A DNA stretch of 64,000 nucleotides from Pseudorasbora parva (Eukaryota; Chordata; Actinopteri; Cypriniformes; Gobionidae). The position numbers and the translations under genes are program-made. The first letter of the stretch is position 1. Each line of letters starts with the position of its first letter. The stretch lies in NCBI RefSeq assembly GCF_024679245.1, contig NC_090174.1, forward strand, positions 45,528,688 to 45,592,687, written 5' to 3'. The notes beneath the pieces are model-generated. The model was not told the DNA's origin, did no database searches, and worked only from the letters and a program-made list of their open reading frames with translations. Below, piece after piece: positions 11,364 to 21,507 of the stretch.

Positions 11364-12571
11364 CAGTCCCTGACAAAAGTCTTGTCGCTTATCTATTTTC
11401 TAGAAATACCTGATATTAACCTGATTTTTAATTAATTAATTGGTGTTAGAAATAGCTCATATGAAAAGCTAAAACCCTCCCAAATGATGTTTAATGCACT
11501 GAAATAAATAATGTTCACAGAAAAATATTTATCATTTAATCAAGACAGAAAGGTCAAATTTTGGCAAGACAAAAGTTTTGTCGCCTATACAGAAATTGAA
11601 CAAATTTACTGCAAATACAAAAATATGTCAGCAAATTAAGTTGTGGTGCTGTGAGATCCAAATTTAATATCTTGTATGACTTCCATGAGCTTGAAGGACT
11701 GCATCCATGCGGTTTGGCAAGGATTCATACAATTTATTGATGAAGTCATCAGGAATAGCTAAGAAAGCAGTCTTGCATGCCTCCCAGAGTTCATCAATAT
11801 TCTTTGGTTTCGTCTTCCATGCGTCCTCTTTCATCCTACCCCACATATGCTCAATGATGTTCATGTCTGGTGACTGGGCTGGCCAATCCTGGAACATCTT
11901 GATCTTCTTCGCCTTGAGGAACTTTGATGTGGAGATGGAAGTATGCGATGGAGCACCGTCCTGCTGCAGAATTTGGCCTCTTTTATGGTTGGGAATATAA
12001 GAGGTAGCTAAGATTTCTTGGTATTTTAGACTATTGATGTTGCCTTCCATCCTGCAGATCTCTCGCACACCCCCATACTGGATGTAACCCCAGACCATGA
12101 TTTTTCCGCCACCAAACTTCACTGTTTTTGGCTCCAGTAGGTCTCCTGCAATATTTGCGGCGACTGTGGTGTAATTCAACAGAAGATTCATCTGAAAAAT
12201 CCACCTTCTGCCACTTTTCCAGCGTCCATCCTTTTAGCAGGCTGTGGGCCTTGGCAAATGCCACACGGTTTTTCAATTGTCTTTTGTTTAGTGCTGGCTT
12301 CCGGGCACTGATTCGACCATGGAGGCCATTTCGAGACCGACTCCGACAAACTGTTCTGGTTGACACAGGGACTTCCGGTGACCAGGTCTCGTGGAGCTCT
12401 GCTGCAGTGGAAAATGGGCTGGCCTTGGATTTTCGAGCCAACAAACGGTCCTCTCGAGCTGGTGGGATTAAAATGAGCCATTTCTTGTAAAAAAAATCTT
12501 GATTAGAAATATATTTCAGCGGCACTTTAGGTCAATTTGTACACAAGCGACAAGACTTTTGTCAGGGACTT
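11364..12571 (-). mobile_element. Tc1-like DNA transposon, 1.2 kb, transposase on minus strand
   Basis: Flanked by TA at 11362-11363 and 12572-12573. The terminal repeats match over at least 26 bases: AGTCCCTGACAAAAGTCTTG on the left and its complement at the right end (12551-12570). At about 1.2 kb it is shorter than a typical 1.6-kb fish Tc1, fitting loss of the N-terminal DNA-binding region of the transposase. Confidence 0.92.
11664..12525 (-). pseudogene. Tc1-like DD34E transposase, frameshifted
   Basis: Two minus-strand frames overlap near 12190. The first (12031-12525) carries VDFSDES with the first catalytic Asp. The second (11664-12191) carries LQQDGAPSHTS (second Asp) and SPDMNIIEHMWG (Glu), the DD34E signature of Tc1 transposases. 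A frameshift after SDESS separates them, and the paired-like HTH domain is missing at the N-terminus. The TIRs remain good, so it could have been mobilised in trans. Confidence 0.88.
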
Positions 12572-12573
12572 TA

Positions 12574-13325
12574 TACTCCTAATATATGTTTGTTTCCTCT
12601 TTTCATGCTCTATATAACCCTTATCCGGTCATATGTCATTATCCATTGTAATATGTCATTAGCTGCATGGACTGCATGGACTAAGTTGTTAATGAGAACT
12701 GTTTGTGTTTTTGTGATGGAAGGGGTGACTTTTTCATTGAATATTTGACCTGGATTACTAACACACAGATTCTGCCATAGTCGTTGCCTGAGTTACGTAT
12801 GTGTGGGGCGGAGCTATCAAAATAGGGGCGAGACCCTTTTGGGGGTAGGGGGTAGGGCCTTGGGAGTTGGGGGTAGGGCACTTGCCTTAAATCCACGGGG
12901 CGGGCCAAGTAATAAAAAATTAAATCAATTGCGGGTGGATAAGGGTTAAATCTTTGTGTTTCTTTGATAAATATGTTTTGAGAGCCCTGACAGATAATTA
13001 TTCTGGTTGCCGCTTTCAAAACAATCCCTCCCTCGTGTGAACTGACAAGGCAGTTGAAGCTCATTAAATATGCAAATATTTTCCAATCCTAGCCGTGGGC
13101 ATTTATTTCTAAGTTTTCCATGAGGCACACCCATCAAAACCAAGCATTCTGGAAAGAGCCTCAAAACCAGTGTAGAAATAGCCTCGTACTTATCCATTAT
13201 AATGTTTTGAATGTAAACCACGTCATTAGTTGACCTCAGACAACAGTATAAAAAAATGTAAAAAGCCATTTCATGACACCTTTAACAACTGATTTGATTT
13301 ATTATTGTTATTATTTTTGGTACAG
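12574..13325. other. Spacer upstream of the first GT6 exon
   Basis: Old repeat sequence ending with CATGACACCTTTAACA near 13,273 (a TTAA MITE-like end). I searched here for a start-codon exon of the GT6 gene and did not find one. Confidence 0.4.
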
Positions 13326-13355
13326 GCTTTCATACAATCAGCCTGGTGTAGTTGG
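13326..13355 (+). CDS. gbgt1l: GT6 gene 1, tentative short stem exon
   Basis: Thirty bases between TTTTGGTACAG and GTAAGAAC that keep phase (1 base, 9 codons, 2 bases) with the next exon and would encode LSYNQPGVV. The position matches the small exon 2 of the paralogue, but it is not hydrophobic, so it may be a stem exon or chance. Confidence 0.5.
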
Positions 13356-15955
13356 GTAAGAACATGAACCATTCTTTTTTATACATGTATTTTTCTAAAC
13401 TACATGTCTTTTTTTACACTATTATGCATTTGGATTGAATGTGAATTTCCTCATTTAAAACAGCCCAGATGGCAAATTTGTTCCATTAACACCATGGTTG
13501 GCCCCAATTATATGGGAAGGAACTTTTGATCCCATATTGATTGATTCAATCTACAGACAACAAAACCTCACCATAGCAACTACAGTCTTCGCTGTTGGAA
13601 AGTGAGTTCATATCTCTCCTATATTTGATCTTCTTTGAATTGAAATTTAAACAAAATTAAATGAACTAGTTAGTGCTCTGGTTTTGTTATGTGTAGTTCA
13701 TAGCTCATTTTAGTTTGCACAGGTTATGTTGTTCACCCATTGCTCTTTGATTCTCGTCTGTGTTTTGTTAACCTGATTATTCCTTGTCTATTTAAGCCTT
13801 TGTGTTTCGATTGTTCACGTGACGGGTCTTGTTCTCTTACATGGATTTTTTTGTCTTTTGTCCATATTTTTTCGTTATTATGTTTATTAATATACATTTA
13901 TCTATTTTACTGTTTATTTTACTGTTTTATCTCAGACATCATGGACCTGTATTTAAAGGTTTTATTTTAACAGCATGATTTTAAACAATGTTACACATTT
14001 GAAATACATTTGTGATGCATCTCACCTTACAAAAGCAAAGCAAAATGGCTAAACAAAAAATAACTTATGCAGACATATTATCTTTGCGAGCACATGCTGT
14101 TTTTAATTCAATAAATTAAATTAAATCTTTATTGTCAAACTAACGATTCTTAGTATTTACAGTATCAAAAACTGATATAAACTCCATACCACAACTATAG
14201 TGAGACAGAGAAGAATTATTGTTTCAGTTGACCTTTTTTTAATTTTATTTTTTATGGGGGGTACTCTGGGTTCAGTCCAAATTCCAAGCTCGGAGCCCTC
14301 CCCCCGGATAGCACGCCAAATATGCCAATATATATAAAGCTTTACCTCCGTATGTATATGTGTGAACTTATTAAATAAATTTCATAAATTTAATTTATTT
14401 TATAAGTGTGAACTTATGAAATAAATAAGAGCTTCATTGTGTATTTAGTGATTAATATATAACAGAACTTTGTGAGATTGCATGTGAAAGAATGAGTGAA
14501 GGAAAACTGAAAATTACTTTTAATGATTATGAAGGGAGAGCTCTTTGCGTGCTGCCTATGCGATGTAAAAAAAAAAAAAAACCAATGATTAGGCCTATAA
14601 TTTATTCAGATTTTGAATAAAAGATGTTTTCCATTCTTGACAAGCAGCCACATACAACCTACAATACAAAGGCACATCCGCATATAAATGTGGGATTCAT
14701 TCTCGAAATTGTGATGACTGACAATGATAAATTATTTATGTATTGAAATCAGGCTCATATAAATGTCAGGAAAGCACGATTCCTGGCTTCATGTCAATAT
14801 CCGTGGATCTTGGTAAGTTGTAAGGAACACTATCGATTCTAACCTTTAGTTTAAACTGATAATTGTTTGGTTTCTTGTGTTTTCCCTTATTAACTCCAGT
14901 CATGCAGCATCTCTTCTGCCACTCAGTTACGGCTGAGGGGGTGTGTTCCAACGGGAAAGTGACGTCAGATGCCAACCTCTATTATCAAAGAGTTCAGGGT
15001 TTATGTAACGGTACGATAACTGCTTTTTTGTTTACCGTCGTGTCTGAGTTCACTTCAACATTACACCAGGGCAGGTGTGTTAGAGCTAAACTCTGCAGGA
15101 AAGCGTCCCTCCAGGAGCAGGATTGGACTCCCCTCATCTAGTGTTTTGAATGTATATTGGAGGTCATCTTATGGTCTTTGTGAATAAATTGCCAAAAGGA
15201 GAAAAAAATTAAAATATATTGCAAGTTTATTACTTTACAAATTCTGTCCCTCTCTGTTTTTCAGGTATACACAGTTTCTTAAAGATTTCCTGGAGTCTGC
15301 GGAGCAGAATTACTTTGTTGGATTTCGTGTACATTATTATGTGTTCACTGATCAACCAGAACAGGTTCCTGCAGTGAAAATGGGTGAAAAACATAATCTG
15401 ACAGTGTTGAAAGTCCCTAGTTCTAACAGATGGCAGGATATCAGTTTGAGCAGGATGGCAAGACTGGAGAAACTGATTGAGAGTCGATTGGTCAATGAAG
15501 CCGACTATGTTTTCAGCCTAGATGTGGATTCAAAGTTCTATGGTCACTGGGGGGTGGAGTCTTTGGGTCGTCTGGTAGGTGTGATACATCCTGGTTATTA
15601 TAAAACACCTCGTGAACAATTCCCATATGAACGCCGGCCAGAGTCTCAAGCATTCATTCCTCATTCTGAGGGTGATTATTATTATGGTGGGGCTGTGATC
15701 GGTGGCCTAGTGGAAGATGTATATGACTTTGCTAAAACCTGCCGGGAGCAGCTGGACATTGATAAATCTAAATCCATTGAGGCAGCATGGCAGGAGGAGT
15801 CCCATTTGAACAAGTACTTTCTTTATAACAAACCCAGCAAGGTGCTCTCACCTGAATATCTGTGGCAGGACTTTAAACCTAAAACAAATGAGGTCCAATT
15901 GATTCGCTTCTCTCAAGTTATTAAAAACTATGCTGCAGTTCGACCAAATCCATAG
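13326..15955 (+). CDS. gbgt1l: GT6 family alpha-1,3-(N-acetyl)galactosaminyltransferase, GBGT1-like (5' part not found)
   Basis: Golgi glycosyltransferase of CAZy family GT6 (ABO, GBGT1, GGTA1). The family moves Gal or GalNAc from UDP-sugar to a terminal Gal/GalNAc in alpha-1,3 linkage. Exons read in phase: 13326-13355 (tentative), 13464-13601 and 15265-15955, all with GT/AG borders. Visible motifs: [18 protein letters not shown], metal-binding DVD (15521-15529), donor-specificity triplet GGA (15686-15694) and EESHLNKY with the catalytic Glu. GGA is the triplet of Forssman synthase GBGT1, and the surrounding YYGGAVIGG and [12 protein letters not shown] also resemble GBGT1. The catalytic exon has no stop or shift. 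No exon with ATG and membrane anchor was found, so either it is remote or divergent, or the gene is 5'-truncated. A paralogue lies at 34,638-39,432. Confidence 0.85.
13464..13601 (+). CDS. gbgt1l: GT6 gene 1, exon encoding start of the catalytic domain
   Basis: 138 bases, phase 2 on both sides, acceptor AAACAG and donor GTGAGT. It encodes [15 protein letters not shown] and [13 protein letters not shown], closely matching the paralogue exon at 38459-38593 and ABO/GBGT1 proteins. Confidence 0.88.
13602..15264 (+). other. Intron of GT6 gene 1
   Basis: GT at 13602, AG at 15263-15264. AT-rich. The ORFs inside (13740-13970, 14863-15141) have no recognised domain. A possible MITE segment near 14,240-14,340 has ends I could not fix. 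Confidence 0.6.
15265..15955 (+). CDS. gbgt1l: GT6 gene 1, last exon (catalytic core)
   Basis: Acceptor TTTTTCAG, then 691 bases open to the TAG at 15953-15955. Encodes 230 residues from [10 protein letters not shown] to AAVRPNP, including the DVD motif, [12 protein letters not shown], the GGA triplet and [10 protein letters not shown]. Length and ending match the single large last exon of other GT6 genes. Confidence 0.95.
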
Positions 15956-16050
15956 CAGCTGTTAACTGAAACATGCAAGAACAAAACCTGCCAAATATTT
16001 TTCCATCAGCTACACAACATTTGCATGGACTGGACTGGAGGTAATGTTGC

Positions 16051-16056
16051 AATAAA
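16051..16056 (+). terminator. Poly(A) signal of GT6 gene 1
   Basis: AATAAA 96 bases after the stop codon, in GTTGCAATAAAGC. It is the first canonical signal downstream. Confidence 0.7.
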
Positions 16057-16187
16057 GCAGTCTAATGATTAAATGGATTCAATGAGAGATAAAAACAGTC
16101 TATTATTATTGTTGCACTGTAACAGCATTAACAGATTATTAGGGCCCAAGCACAGATGATGTGAGGACCCTATTGGAATTGCTCAGT

Positions 16188-16190
<3 letters not shown>

Positions 16191-16228
<38 letters not shown>
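16191..16228. repeat. (TTA)n microsatellite
   Basis: About 12 uninterrupted TTA units inside the interspersed repeat. Confidence 0.95.
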
Positions 16229-16275
16229 TGGGCCCGAGCACCGGTGGTGTGAGGACCATATTGGAATTGCTCAGT

Positions 16276-16278
<3 letters not shown>

Positions 16279-16319
<41 letters not shown>

Positions 16320-16338
16320 GTTATTATTATTATTATTA
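16279..16338. repeat. (TTA)n microsatellite
   Basis: About 20 TTA units with one TTG interruption near 16,318. Gives the spurious poly-Ile/Leu ORF at 16161-16346. Confidence 0.95.
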
Positions 16339-16815
16339 GGGCTTGAGCACCGATGGGGTGAGGACTAGGGCTGAAACGATTCCTTGAGTTACTCGAATTC
16401 AAAAAACCTTGAGGCAAAATCTGCCTCGACGCTTCTTTTAGTCCATTTAGCTACACACGGATGTTGCAGAAAGAAATTTTTTGTGGAAGGACTCGGAGTG
16501 TGCAGATTGCGGTTAGGCTATATCCGCGGTTCAGGTGGGTAAACATCCCAAACATTGCGGGTGGTGAGGCTCATCAATGTGTTTATTTTAATAAAGATGC
16601 GGAACTCATTTCACGGTAATACGAATGTCGTTCTTTAACTTTCATTTTCAGCTCACGTTGAGATCAAAGACCGCAATGCGAGAGAAAGTGGTAATATTTA
16701 GTTTCGCTATTTTTAAATGAAGACATCTGTTGAGCTTCAGGATGAGACACTGAACATTTAGGTTTCATTTGCGGCAGTTTCGTCAGCTGAGGAGATATGC
16801 AACACCAAACACTAA

Positions 16816-17127
16816 GGCCCTGTCCCAAATGGCACCCTAAACACCTCACGGCCTTCCCTGAGTCCGCACTTTCATGACGTAATGCCACTTTGACTGCCGG
16901 GTAGAAGTCCTCTGCGTAGCTCGCAAACTTACGGGCTCAGCTGAAGTGCGCATCGAGGGCGCATGGCAGCGGCAAAGGGGGGCGCTCACGAGCACGCTTC
17001 TTTAAGCTTAAATGACGAATGGGACACCCTACGGTCTTGTGGACTTAACGGGCACAGGCATGCAATGGCCATTGTAAGTCCACAAGCCCAACAATGCACA
17101 TGAAGTGGGCCATTTGGGACAGGACCA
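16816..17127. mobile_element. MITE with CCTGTCCCAAATGG ends, probably PIF/Harbinger
   Basis: Inverted ends GGCCCTGTCCCAAATGG (left) and TGGTCCTGTCCCAAATGG (right, minus strand). TAA lies on both sides (16813-16815, 17128-17130), fitting the 3-bp TWA duplication of PIF/Harbinger elements. Nested in the hAT element. Confidence 0.75.
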
Positions 17128-17857
17128 TAAACACAATGGAGTTTGCAGCTTTGCACATGGATCACCGTCATTATGATGTGTGTGAAATTTTTTATGAGAC
17201 TTTGCTTGATAATATCTTCGAAATACACCATTAAAATGTTCTCAACGCTAGGCGCAACAACATCAGAACAAGCTGTAAGATATGTAGCGCTCATGCTTTC
17301 AGATCTGTGTGCTTTCATTGATTTGGTCATTTAAATCTCACACTTTAATCATATTTATAGCTATTAACTTAATAAAACAAGCAATTACAATGATGAATAT
17401 GATTAGCTCAAAATTTAGATCTGTATGTGCGATGTACTTTATCTGAATTAAATACAAATTTAACTATGGTTTAGGTTATTTAAGACATGTAATTTTGCCA
17501 AAGAAGATTTGTTTTAAAGCAACCTTCTTCAGTGTAGCTAAAATGTGACGATATCATCGCACTTAAAGCAGCACTGGGTAACTTTTGCTCTCGGGGTCCC
17601 CCTACAGTTGGGAAAAAATAATGTCCTCAACTACTGTCGTAAGCTCTGTCATCCTACATCAGGGTATGCCATCGCGCATGCATTTGTTGACATGACAACC
17701 CTGATAGCCCTGAACTAGTGATGCGCGGGTCATCTCATAACCCGCGGACCCCGTATTTCTATTTTATGGTCACGGGTGTGGGGCGGGTTGTAAAAATATA
17801 TACAGTGGTGCGGGACGGGCCAAATAATTTCATAAAAGCGGGTTGGTGCAGCACTAA

Positions 17858-18250
17858 CCCCTCATTTACACTGAACACGTGTGCGACGCATTACGGCTGC
17901 GACAAGGTTTTATTCCGTCCTCCATGCGGTGCTAACTCACACCGGTAGCATATCAGAAGCGGAGCGACTGGATGCGTCAGACCACGTGATTTGCCTGTCC
18001 ATTTCTTGTCTCCTACCAAGGATATATTGCCAATATACATGCAATAGCCTACGTTTGGGAGTCTGCACAGGGTGTTTATTTTGAAATTGACAGGGATTTT
18101 TGACTTTTATTTTGTATTTCCGGTGCGACTTGTACCCGCGTCCTTCAAAAATGGTATAAACACAAGCATTGACTAGAATGGGCGCGATCAGCTCCGGTAG
18201 CCGTGTAGTAGCCGTAATGCGCCGCACACGTGTTCTGTGTAAATGAGGGG
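17858..18250. mobile_element. MITE with CCCCTCATTTACAC ends, TAA target
   Basis: TAA at 17855-17857 and 18251-18253. Ends CCCCTCATTTACACTGAACA and, on the minus strand, CCCCTCATTTACACAGAACA; similarity runs over about 45 bases. The 3-bp TAA duplication suggests PIF/Harbinger. It is the innermost element of the nest. Confidence 0.82.
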
Positions 18251-18514
18251 TAACAGTTCCCCTGGACACTGCAGGAGGAGTTCACATGCAGGTGTTCTTC
18301 TGGCGGCGCGTGTGAAATGTCTTCATCCCAGGTACAGTCAGTGGCATATGTTTCAGCATGTCATATGAATATAATTTCATGGGTTTTATTCTTTTCAAAA
18401 GCCAAATAATCACGATGCTCACGTTTACAAGCCAGCGTCATTATAGTAGTCTATTGGTTACCGTTTTACAGAATCTATATGATACTTCAATTCAATGTTT
18501 GAGTGGTAGCTCAC

Positions 18515-18691
18515 CGTAACAAGCAGGACAGCATCGGTCGGGCACGCCTCCTTCAGCTCACGCCAACGAGCAAACGCTGGTCCAATGTTGATCCTCGTCC
18601 TGCCTTTAATCCCATCACTTTTTCGTTTCCTCTTATTGATTTCCTCCAACAAAACATTTTCTTTCTTATTTGTCTGCGCTGCTTCAGACAT
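18515..18691 (-). pseudogene. Possible transposon-encoded first exon, 59 codons
   Basis: Minus strand: an ATG opens a frame starting MSEAAQTNKKENVLLEEINK, followed by a basic stretch (RKRKSDG) and INIGPAFARWRELKEACPTD. It ends in phase 0 at a good splice donor (ACG/GTGAGC). The RWRELKE segment resembles short exons I have seen in fish transposon-derived predictions, but I cannot name a domain. It lies in a TTAA element with no other coding exon visible, so it is likely a leftover. Confidence 0.4.
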
Positions 18692-19551
18692 GACTATATT
18701 ATCCGACAAACAAAGTTGGGCTCGCACGTCCGAATGTAAGGAAGTGTGGGTGTTGGTGGAAGTGACGTATATGCCGTAAAGCAGTCGAATTCTAGTTGTA
18801 GTTCTTTTTGTTCTCGGGTTACTACCCGAAACCCGAAGTTTAAAAGTACGATTAAAAACGATACAGACCGTAACAAGCTATGGCAGACGTGTCATTCAAC
18901 CTGTTGTAAGTCGATGTATCATCACAAGAGTCTTGAAAATATATTATGAAGGTTGAAAAGTTACCTAGTGCTGCTTTAACACTGATGATTTGAATTTGTG
19001 CCGATCGGGTGCGGATGATGGTTTGGTTTTAACAGCTGATGTTATAGCTGATCCGCCCATCTCTACTCTTGGTCTTATTTCAAGTGACCTTACTGTCCAA
19101 TATTTTTTGCTTCTTACAAAAGCCACACAACCTTCAGAAGACAGTAAAGGCTTATATCATGCCTGAGCTGAAGCTGAAACTTCAAAGTTAAGTTGCACAA
19201 CATAAATGCAATGTTTAGGCATTATTGTTATTTATATTACTATTATTTTGGTTTATTGGTTGTAGGTTTAGTTTTGGACTGAACTATGTTTACCTCTTTA
19301 AAGTAATTTGAAATAGATTTTTATAATATGGCAATTGAATGCATTAAAATGTAGTTTCACAGTTATTAATGTATGCAATTTCAGCAATAAAACTGATTTT
19401 TTCTAAAAATAAAACAAATTAGATTTAATTTAATTATTCTCTTATATATTTACTATTGCTCTTTAATAAAGAAAAAAGTAATTATCCGATTAATCGATGG
19501 AATAAACGGTAGAATACTCGATTACTAAAAGAATTAATAGCTACAGCCCTA

Positions 19552-20520
19552 GTGAGGACCCTTTTGGAATTGCTCAGCCTATTATTATTCTTTGCTGAAA
19601 TTAAACACATTTTTGTGGGCCTAAACATGGTTGAAAACTCATGCAACTTTACACATTGGTCAGAAGTGGTGAAAATTCACATCTGATATGACTTACAGAA
19701 TTAGGTGTGGCAAAATGGCTTAACAGCACCAACTAGTTGTTTAAGCACAGCTCGCATTACATTTCATGTCCAAATATAGTAGACACATGTAACAGCCCAA
19801 TACCTACAAAGAGGTCACTGGAGCAAAATCTGTAAACCCAACTGGAAGTAAGATATTTAGATTTTTCTCCGCAAAATGTTTGCATTTTTTGCACTTTCCT
19901 GACGTTACATTAAGCAATGCCGCCTAGAGATTTAATCAGATCAACATATTTTGTCGGTCTAATCTGTCAAGTCACCTTTATTTATGTTGTGCTTTTTACA
20001 ATGTCATTTTTACCATATAATTTGAATGTTAAATTGCAGAGACCTTGAGTTATCCCTGAAGGCCGTGTGCGAGATTTTGATACAAAATTTGACAAAGTTT
20101 GATGTTTCGCCATGAAACAGAAAGTTATTGGAACTGAGCATTGCAATGTCCAATATTCAGTTAGTCATAAAGCCACCTGTTGGCAACAGGAAATGGTATG
20201 CTTTACACTATAATTCACTCCCAAAAACTCATTTAAACATGTCATGAAGTACCAAACATGCTAAAAACCCATTAAATTTGCCAAGTGCTAATGTATGTGA
20301 TTTACGCCATTTGTCCACGAAATGGGACTCCTGCTGGCAGACGAAAGTATGGCACATCAAAATTACTTTGCTGTATTTCTCTTATATTTATCTGCTTAAA
20401 TGCATCTTGTTTTCCCAACGAAGTGTGAAGTCCCTTTCACAAAGCTTTCACAAGGCTTTAATCCTTCACTTAAGTGACACAAAGAGTAGCCTGGATAAGT
20501 ACGGATTAAAACTGTTATCA
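19552..20520 (+). repeat. Interspersed repeat of the 'GAGCACCGATG' family, right part
   Basis: Resumes directly after the hAT target duplication with GTGAGGACCCTTTTGGAATTG. Runs through GTGGTGAAAATTCACATCTG and AAACAGAAAGTTATTGG to GTCCCTTTCACAAAGC near 20,450. The same order of segments is seen at 35455-36600. No coding frame. Confidence 0.7.
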
Positions 20521-20734
20521 ACACTTGCATAGGTGATGTGGAAGACAAAGAAACACTTTATCTTAAAAAAAAAAAAAAAAAAAAAAACACAAAAAAAATA
20601 TCTTAAAGTGAATAACAAATCACAAATGTTTGTACTTTGCAGGAGATAGCATTTATTTAGATTTGTATCACTTGGGTTTGGCTTTCGTCATATGGTCATA
20701 TGTCTCTGATGTACATGGAAGGAATATCACTGAC

Positions 20735-21507
20735 TATGTTTACATGGACAGCAGTAATCTAATTATTGGCCTTATTCTTAATAAGACAATATTCTCATTA
20801 AGTTGTTTACATGAGTTGCTTTTAGAATATTCCGTTCATGTTCCCGTTTTACATGTTCTAGAACACGGATTCATTAATGGCACGTGTTAGTACATCCCCA
20901 TGCCACGCAGTCCAACGTTCCTCCCAGAATTTTATGTATCAACATACAGTTTGTCTTCGTTGTGGTAGCATAAACAGTTTCGGGTGTTTCATTTTCAAAT
21001 TTTACAAAAGCTTCAAGTGCAGTTAATTATTTGTCTATGCTATAGGCCTACACATACAAATAGACTACGGTGAATACAGTTCATGGAAGATATCATGTTT
21101 ATTCTTGACTATTTATTGAGAAAATCTTATTAAAACCAAATTTACTTGTAGTGTTGACAACCATTAACATTTACAATGCCAGATTCTGTAATTTGCAGGC
21201 AATTTTTGCTGTCTAGCTATAAAACATACAATAGCCTACGCTTCAAATATTTAGGATACACATGTATGTAAATATGCACTAGTCAGTTCATAGTTAGATT
21301 AAGGTGTGTACATGTCGGTAATGCACTCTGATAATGCGATTAAAATAGCAATAGCCTACTCCATATCTTAATTTGATTTGCGTTTACTTCAAGTATGACT
21401 TTAGCTGGATTAAGGTAATTAGAAATTGTTGTTTACATGGTAGTTTCATAATCAAAGTATTGTCTTAATCAGGTTAATATTGAAGTATTGTTGTCCATGT
21501 AAACGTG
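20735..21507. mobile_element. MITE with TTTACATGGACA ends
   Basis: The left end contains TATGTTTACATGGACAGCAG. The right end, on the minus strand, contains CACGTTTACATGGACAACAA. Sub-terminal GTTTACATG motifs recur internally at about 20,806 and 21,430. About 0.77 kb, no transposase frame; superfamily undetermined. Confidence 0.7.

Larger units (their letters stand above)
16140..16365 (+). repeat. Interspersed repeat of the 'GAGCACCGATG' family, left part
   Basis: Tandem copies of a block reading GGGCCCAAGCACAGATG, then TGAGGACCCTATTGGAATTG and a TTA run, at 16142, 16229 and 16339. The family continues at 19552 after the hAT insertion. A related copy lies at 35455-36600 inside the other GT6 gene. 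Confidence 0.7.
17567..18975 (-). mobile_element. TTAA-flanked Kolobok-like element, 1.4 kb
   Basis: TTAA at 17563-17566 and 18976-18979. Inverted ends AGCAGCACTGGGTAACTTTT (left) and AGCAGCACTAGGTAACTTTT (right, minus strand). Same end family as 7017-7442 and 59661-61530. It contains a possible minus-strand first exon (18515-18691) and a nested TAA-flanked MITE (17858-18250). Confidence 0.85.
16366..19551. mobile_element. hAT element, 3.2 kb, with nested insertions
   Basis: Perfect 8-bp target duplication GTGAGGAC at 16358-16365 and 19552-19559. Ends are TAGGGCTGAAACGATT and, on the minus strand, TAGGGCTGTAGCTATT. Sub-terminal motifs ATTACTCGAATT and ACTCGATTACTAAAAG are typical of fish hAT ends. 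No intact transposase is seen. The interior holds three younger elements (16816-17127, 17567-18975, 17858-18250). It split a pre-existing interspersed repeat, which resumes at 19552. Confidence 0.92.

Noticed and set aside
11707..12490. Plus-strand ORFs 11707-12000 and 12128-12490
   Set aside because: Opposite-strand shadows of the Tc1 transposase.
13740..13970. Hydrophobic ORF as the missing membrane-anchor exon of GT6 gene 1
   Set aside because: It lies downstream of the exon it would have to precede, and is AT-rich intron sequence.
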